This document shows positions 58,650-64,000 of a stretch of 64,000 nucleotides of DNA, piece after piece. The stretch comes from Ceratotherium simum simum. Taxonomy: Eukaryota > Chordata > Mammalia > Perissodactyla > Rhinocerotidae. The stretch is taken from the NCBI RefSeq assembly GCF_000283155.1, contig NW_004454266.1, forward strand, positions 3,740,116 through 3,804,115, written 5' to 3'. The notes under the pieces are model-generated. The model made no database searches, was not told the origin of the DNA, and saw nothing but the letters and a program-made list of their open reading frames with translations. The translations under genes and the position numbers were made by a program. Every line of letters starts with the position of its first letter. Within the stretch, counting starts at the first letter, position 1.

Positions 58650-59920
58650 AACAAAACACTTGCATGGGCCCCGAAATTATTGCATGTTTCTGTAACCCTA
58701 AGATTTTCCTGTGAGAGAAACAGAAGCAGCTTACATAAACCACAGCCAAACACACTGCTCTCCATTTGTTGTCCTATTCTGTATCCCAAAGAATCTAACC
58801 TTTCATCACTCTCAACGTTTTTAAAAATGACATTATTATGGGAAACATTATCGGGTCCTTTGTCGTCTGTCTCTGCTTTCTACCTCACTGCATCCTTCTC
58901 TCTTCTGCTAAGGTACTCAAAAATGTGTCAGAGATGATTGAAGACCGAACATGACCACGGCTGTGAATATTACTTTTTCAATGGCCAGGTCATTCCTGTC
59001 TTTGAATAAAATGGAGCTCAAGATAAGACGTGGTGAAACACATTAGAGGAGGACCGGGAGTAATGTGGAATCTCCAGGTATCGGAGGCGATACATTACCA
59101 AGTGATTTCATTTGGCCTTTATAGATAGGAAAGAAAGGGCTTAGGTGGCAAATAAGGGGTAGCAGAGAAGAGAGAAGAGAAGAGGGGAAAGGAGGAGAGG
59201 GGTCTGGGGAGAGGTGGAGAAAAGGAAAGAGGAAGAAAAGCAAGCAGTAGGGCAGGTGTGTTGAAAGGTGAGAAGCAGGAGAGAAGCGGGTTCTGAGGGA
59301 GATGATCTTCTCCAACTGAAGAAGCCCCCGGAAGTGGGTGTCACCTCCCTTTTTTTTCTGACCCTAAAGAAACTGGGAAATATCAATTATGAAAGTGCAG
59401 AAAAAACTCCGAAGAGGGCAACAGACTTAAATCCCCTCTGTTGTAAATTATAACCTTCATCCTTCTTTTCCTATCTTTTGATTCCCCTGAGGTTTCTCCT
59501 TGTTTACTCCAGTCGTTACTAAATTGGACACATCCTCCCCTCAAGTTCATGAAAGAACCTACGTGTCCTGCTCTTGTCTCATCTCCTGTAAGTGTATATC
59601 ATCTCCCAGGGCTCTGCTCTGGCCAACTACCCCCTTTCTGCAATCCCTGATTGACTCCAGTGAAAATGTTCCCAAATGGATCCTGCTTTTTTTGAGCTCA
59701 ACTTTCATCTTCATTTCCCCTGCAATTGTGCACATTAATCAGCTGTTTAAGGAATGTATAGTGTGGAGATTAAATGATGTCCTCAGTGGTAAAACGCTCC
59801 GGTTCCAGCCTGAGCCCTAGGTGACTAAGCCACTCCAGAGACCTGAGAGTCCCTGAAGCCATGGATTTTTCTAGCTCTTCTCAGAGATCTCAACCTTTCA
59901 CTGACGGAATTAGGACTCAA
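58650..59920 (+). repeat. Segmental-duplication block B' (paralogue of B)
   Basis: It aligns by eye with 38480-39825 over its whole length, in the same orientation (anchors listed there). It is more purine-rich at 59150-59290. There is no tRNA at either boundary: homology to the flank of tRNA-Lys runs to about GACTCAAG (59916-59923) and then stops. Confidence 0.8.
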
Positions 59921-59924
59921 GAGC

Positions 59925-60845
59925 GGGCCAGAGATTCAATTTGGAGAACAGCAGACTTTTGACCTTTTAATAAGTGTTTCTGTTGAGGAGCTAGCTGGCG
60001 TTTTACGTCAGGCACATCTAGATACAGAGAATTCCTGCTGCCCTGTCCACTGGAGGATCTGAGGTCCAGTTTAAGGAAGGGAAAATCCCGCACAACTTTT
60101 CAGATACCGTGTTTCTCAGGCAGGAATTTCTTCACTCCTCTTCTCCTGGGGACACATGACATAGTGGAAATGAGGGAAATGATTATGAAATAAATACAAT
60201 CTTGCTTTGCACACACAATATCTACCAAGTGAGAACCTTGACTTTTTGTCCACAAACTATCTAAACTCTTACAAAAATCTATAGTACTGTACACAGAAAA
60301 AATGCACAGAAGCACATTTCCAGAGTTTTTACAGATTAACTAAATTCTGGGGTAAGGAAAGTAACTTTTTAATGAAAGCACAAAGTGGACGGCTAACAAT
60401 TTCAAAGCATGCTTGGATTTTAGTCTATCAGCTATGTTTTGCAGAATAGGCAAAACTTCTGTGTACTACCTTCTAGTGTAAGACCTGGGGAACCTCAGAG
60501 ATCAAAGAGATAAATGCCACCGCTCTCAGAGAGTTTATATGCTGGTGGGATCCAACCAAACTGCAGCCTACCTTCTAGAATAAAGAGTGTGGTGTCACCC
60601 TCACACCATGTGAGGGAATTTTAAAATGGCATAATTCATAGTAATTCAATCAAGTTATTTTTGTTGTTGTTATAATACTCTTTTCCCTATCGCCCATGAT
60701 TCTAAATTATCTTGTGAAATCTAGGAGTGGTTCAGTTTGTCTTTAGTAGGAAAAATTAAATGAAGCCAGATTAGACTTGGAACTCGGTAAGGACAATGAG
60801 TTCATTTGGGCAAAGTGCAGGGTCCTTCTTCTATAGGTGACTGAA
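59925..60845. other. Intergenic between B' and tRNA-Lys
   Basis: No named repeat or gene. Confidence 0.4.
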
Positions 60846-60847
60846 AT

Positions 60848-60851
60848 AAAA
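60848..60851 (-). terminator. Pol III terminator of tRNA-Lys (second copy)
   Basis: AAAA on the plus strand is T4 in the transcript sense, 12 nt past the gene. Confidence 0.75.
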
Positions 60852-60862
60852 CTTGAGCTTTA

Positions 60863-60935
60863 TGCCTGAACAGGGACTTGAACCCTGGACCCTCAGATTA
60901 AAAGTCTGATGCTCTACCAACTGAGCTATCCAGGC
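60863..60935 (-). tRNA. tRNA-Lys (anticodon TTT), second copy
   Basis: This second lysine tRNA gene is on the minus strand. The 73-nt cloverleaf is complete, with anticodon TTT at 60900-60902, A box TAGCTCAGTTGG, B box GGTTCAAGTCC and discriminator A. The sense-strand terminator is a T4 about 12 nt downstream. It differs from the plus-strand Lys-TTT at 39831 in two positions, and its flanks do not resemble that gene's flanks. It lies about 1 kb beyond the end of duplicated block B', so it is not simply the duplicate of the 39.8-kb gene in place. Confidence 0.97.
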
Positions 60936-60939
60936 CCTG

Positions 60940-61640
60940 ACCATAGCTCTAAATTCATCCCATGAATAACTAAACTCCATAAATAATTTAGACCATTAAA
61001 ATGAGGTGGAGCAATCCTTGGCTTCAGGAACTACCAGGGTCTTCCAAAAGTGTGGCTCAACCACTTGGGTCATTTAATCACCAAGCAGATCATTTAACCT
61101 CCACACTGTACATTCATTTAAGCAGCCGATTAATGTGCACAATTGCAGAGAAAATGAATATCATTCCTAGGGTCAAGTATTGCTGAGGGGAATTCTTTGG
61201 TTTGGGCAGAAGTACTGTTGGAGACTGTATTTACCCCTCAGATATGTTTGAAAAGAGTAGACGTGCAGGCTCCCTCACCAACCTGTAGGTGAACAGGGGG
61301 GAGATGACCATTTTTAGCAACAACTGGAATACATAATTGAGGGGAATCTTTGAGAGAATGAAGAGATGGATAAAGAAGATGAGGCTTGTAACTTTGACAC
61401 AATGCAGGGGAATCAAGTCCAGTTGCCTCCTTCAATATTTTCTTCACAGTTTTGCAAATGAGATCTCTCGGTTCTTTAGGGCAGGGGGAATAAAATCCAG
61501 GGCCTCCTCTAATTTTCTCTACATTTTATCTTGAACCTCAACACATTCAAAGACAGTAATGGGTTGGCAGTTGAGGAAATAGTGCTTGTGCTTCATTCAG
61601 TGTTTATTGGTTCATGAGACATTTTTTTGCACACCTATAG
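60940..61640. other. Intergenic upstream of the minus-strand tRNA-Lys
   Basis: A diverged direct repeat is present: GCAGGGGAATCAAGTCCAG..CCTCCTTCAATATTTTCTTC (about 61404) and GCAGGGGGAATAAAATCCAG..CCTCCTCTAATTTTCTC (about 61481). No gene. Confidence 0.45.
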
Positions 61641-61649
61641 AGACAGACG

Positions 61650-62166
61650 ATGGAGACTATAGGAGAGGAAGAACTGTTCCTCTACCCTCTAGATCCTTCT
61701 GGCTGGTCTAAGAATTAAATTGACATGAGACAGAACAACAGGAGAAAATCAAACAAGTTTAATAACGTGTATACATAGGAGAAACCCAGGAAAACTGAGT
61801 AACTCGCCAAAATGGCTGCAGCCACCTCCTTAAATACCATCTTCAGCTAAAGAGAAAGAAGGATGTTGGAGGTAGTGATTTGGCACTTCAAAGGAGAGGA
61901 AGGCAATTCACATGGAAAAAGCAAATGTTTGTGAAACAAATGTTTGTTGGGCTATCTATAGACAATGCGACCTTAGCAAGGATCCTCCCAGTCTATCATA
62001 CCCAGAGTTATCTATGGTGATGGCCTGTCTTGGGGATGGGCTTCTATCATAACTTCTTATAGGTAGTTAGGAGGAAGGTCAAAGTTTCTTTTAGAGTCTT
62101 TTGTCCTTAAAAAGTAATCAAGCCGAAGAGACACACTTTGGGGTGGCCAATTCTGATCCCCTACAG
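61650..62166 (-). mobile_element. Solo LTR of an endogenous retrovirus (minus)
   Basis: In reverse it starts TGTAGGGGATCAGAATTGGC (complement of 62145-62164) and runs to the GTAGAGGAACAGTTCTTCC region. It shares its end wording and AAATGTTTG motif with the plus-strand LTR at 28290-28802. There is no internal region. Confidence 0.55.
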
Positions 62167-62169
62167 GAC

Positions 62170-62535
62170 AAAATCCCACAGCAAAGGTGGCAGAAGAGGA
62201 AGATAGGAAGAGCCTCGTTCCATGAGTAGCTGTACCAGTCCAGGACTGCCTAACCCAGGACTACTTATTTTTGAGTGAATAATCCTTCTATCATTTAAGA
62301 TATTATTTATTGGTTTTTCTATACATGAAGAGAAATGGAATCCTGACCAAATATGAAGAAAATAATCCATAAAAGTCATACATTACTCATGATACCAACT
62401 ATTACAAAATAATATATGTGTAAATGTCATTGTATTATATGTTACACATAGAATTTCAGGAATTAAAAATAATGTGACAAATGTATACTTCGGGGAGTAA
62501 TATTTAGATATTACTAAATGTCAATCAGAGGTAAA
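62170..62535. other. Intergenic, AT-rich
   Basis: No gene seen. Confidence 0.4.
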
Positions 62536-62539
62536 GGTT

Positions 62540-63345
62540 CTGGTCACCAATTCCAATGTGTGTTTGTGTGGGGGGTTTCCCCACACCAACAATTCTCAGA
62601 CACCAGCTGGGTGTCCCACAGTTCAACTCAGTTCTGGCATTACCTTACCCGGAGATAGCACCAGATTCCACAGGTTGAGGGCTCAGTCCCACAAGACTGC
62701 CCTCCACTTCAGGCACCAATCACAAGCCCAGGTTGTTACTTCTGACTGACCACTATAGAGGGGGTTCCCAGACCACCTCCTTGGGTTCAATTAATTTGTT
62801 AGAGCAGAACTCAGGAAACCCATTTACTCACTAGATTATGGATGTATTACAAAGGATATTAATGGATATGAATCAACAGCCAGATGAAGAGATATATAGG
62901 GCAAGGTATGGGGAAAGGGCACAAGGCTTCCATGCTTTCTGAGTGTACCACTCTCCCCAAATCTCCACGTATTCACGAACCCACCAACCGGCTCCTTTTT
63001 GGGTTCTTATGGAGGCTTCATTACACAGGCATGTTTGATTAAATCATTGGCCATTGTTGGTTGAGCTCAATCTTCAGCTCCTCTCCCCTCCCAAGAGGTC
63101 AGGGGGTAGAACTGAAAATTCCAACCCTCTAATAACCTGGTTGGTGCTCCCATCCCCCCCTCACCCCCTCTCAACACCAGCCCCAGCCGGCCTCCCCTCC
63201 TCCACCATCCTTAGGTGCTTTCCAAAAGTTACCTCATTAACACAATAAAAGACAGCTTTGTCGCTCTCATCACAGGAAATTCCAAGGGTTTTAGGAATTT
63301 GTGCCAGGAACAGGGACGAAGATCAAATATATATTTCTTATTATA
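62540..63345 (-). mobile_element. Solo LTR (ERVL-like, MER21-type), copy 3
   Basis: It is the reverse of the 50.8-kb LTR: CCCCACACCAACAATTCTCA, AACAGCCAGATGAAGAGATA, TTATGGAGGCTTCATTACAC, AATCATTGGCCATTG, CACAGGAAATTCCAAGGG and TATATTTCTTATTATAAATT. Confidence 0.75.
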
Positions 63346-63644
63346 AATTACGACATCACCAAGGTTATTTTGACTTCACCTACTGTCCAAGTAATACATG
63401 AAATAGACATCCTCATTCTATCTCTGAGCTTCACACAATTTTAGGTACCTTTTTCTGACTCTCAAGGTCATTGATGAGATAAAAATCAGAGGTAGAAGAA
63501 AGGATGGGATGGGAGATCCAGTGTGACCTAGAGATGGAGTAGTGGGCAGGAAGGGATGATAATCTTGGTTTGGGAAAGAGTGGAGACAGGTTAAGCAATG
63601 AGATTGTATGTCGTACAATTTCTATTCCAGCTACCTAGGTTTCT

Positions 63645-63985
63645 TTGCTTTTACTCAAAAACACCAGGCCTCATCCCACTTCATCAGCTTTGCCCTTGCT
63701 ATTCCCTCTGCCTGGAAGTATCTACCCCAGATATTCATATGACTCAGCCTTTCACTCTTTCACGTCTTTGTTCAAATGTCACCTTCTCAATGAGGCCTTT
63801 CATAACAACACTATTTAATGCTATGAAAATCTCCCTAACATCCCATATCTCTTCCTTGCTTAATGTTTCGTTATGGCATTTATCACCATCTAGCTGTCCA
63901 CATATTTTAGTTATAAGAAAGAGAAAAATAGCCCTGGACTCCCAGGAGCTGACCTAGCACTTACAGCTAGGTCTTGACATTTTCT
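63645..63985 (+). mobile_element. L2 LINE 3' portion (plus)
   Basis: TTTGCCCTTGCTATTCCCTC, TGCCTGGAAGTATC, GTTCAAATGTCACCTTCTC, AATGAGGCCTTTCATAACAA and TTATGGCATTTATCACCATC are the classic L2 order. It continues past the window edge. Confidence 0.85.
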
Positions 63986-64000
63986 TGTAGAATATAAACA

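Noticed and set aside
63598..63957. 119-codon frame at the right end
   Set aside because: It is entirely within an L2 3' end, which often keeps open frames by chance.
1..64000. CRISPR array, operons, bacterial genes or a phage
   Set aside because: The composition, SINE/LINE/LTR content and pol III tRNA genes without encoded CCA show a mammalian nuclear genome. No regularly spaced repeats with unique spacers are present.

Overview
This is a mammalian nuclear DNA window, most likely from a perissodactyl (horse family or a close relative). The main evidence is at least nine copies of the tRNA-derived SINE known as ERE (equine repetitive element), recognised by its GGCCGGCCC head, its tRNA-like A/B-box region and its tail ending in A-rich DNA. 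Around them lie L1, L2 and MIR retroposons, endogenous-retrovirus and MaLR long terminal repeats, and hAT and pogo-like DNA transposons, as in any placental mammal. I found no convincing protein-coding gene. The many short open frames are chance frames or remnants of L1.

The real genes are eight RNA polymerase III tRNA genes spread over about 42.6 kb: Thr-CGT (18341-18413, -), Leu-CAA with a 23-nt intron (29741-29847, +), a second intron-bearing Leu-CAA (32357-32463, -), Ser-AGA (35556-35637, +), initiator Met-CAT (38391-38462, +), Lys-TTT (39831-39903, +), Asp-GTC (46399-46470, +) and a second Lys-TTT (60863-60935, -). All keep the cloverleaf, both internal promoter boxes and a downstream T4-T6 terminator, so all look functional. 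The mix (intron-bearing Leu-CAA, initiator Met, Lys-TTT, Ser-AGA, Thr-CGT, Asp-GTC) resembles the large tRNA cluster in the extended MHC class I region of other mammals. That placement is an inference.

Layout. 1-18 kb is repeats: an L2 split by an ERE, an LTR split by a pogo-like MITE, a second L2, and a near full-length minus-strand L1 (about 9195-16495) carrying a DNA transposon and an ERE inside it. 18-40 kb is mostly single-copy DNA holding six of the tRNA genes. 40-46 kb is fragmented L1 with two MaLR-type LTRs, then tRNA-Asp. 47-58 kb is dense in EREs, LTRs and an old retrovirus-like stretch. 58-61 kb is single-copy-like DNA with the last tRNA-Lys. 61-64 kb holds two LTRs and an L2.

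The most interesting structure is a diverged tandem segmental duplication that read-by-eye comparison reveals. Block A (about 31.8-33.7 kb) matches A' (about 46.5-47.9 kb), and block B (about 38.5-39.8 kb) matches B' (about 58.7-59.9 kb), in the same order and orientation. The tRNA genes do not match between copies. Leu sits inside A but not A', Asp sits beside A' but not A, and Met and Lys flank B but are missing at the matching sites of B'. I saw no sign of a wholly new kind of genetic system; the tRNA presence/absence pattern in the duplicated blocks is the observation most worth testing.
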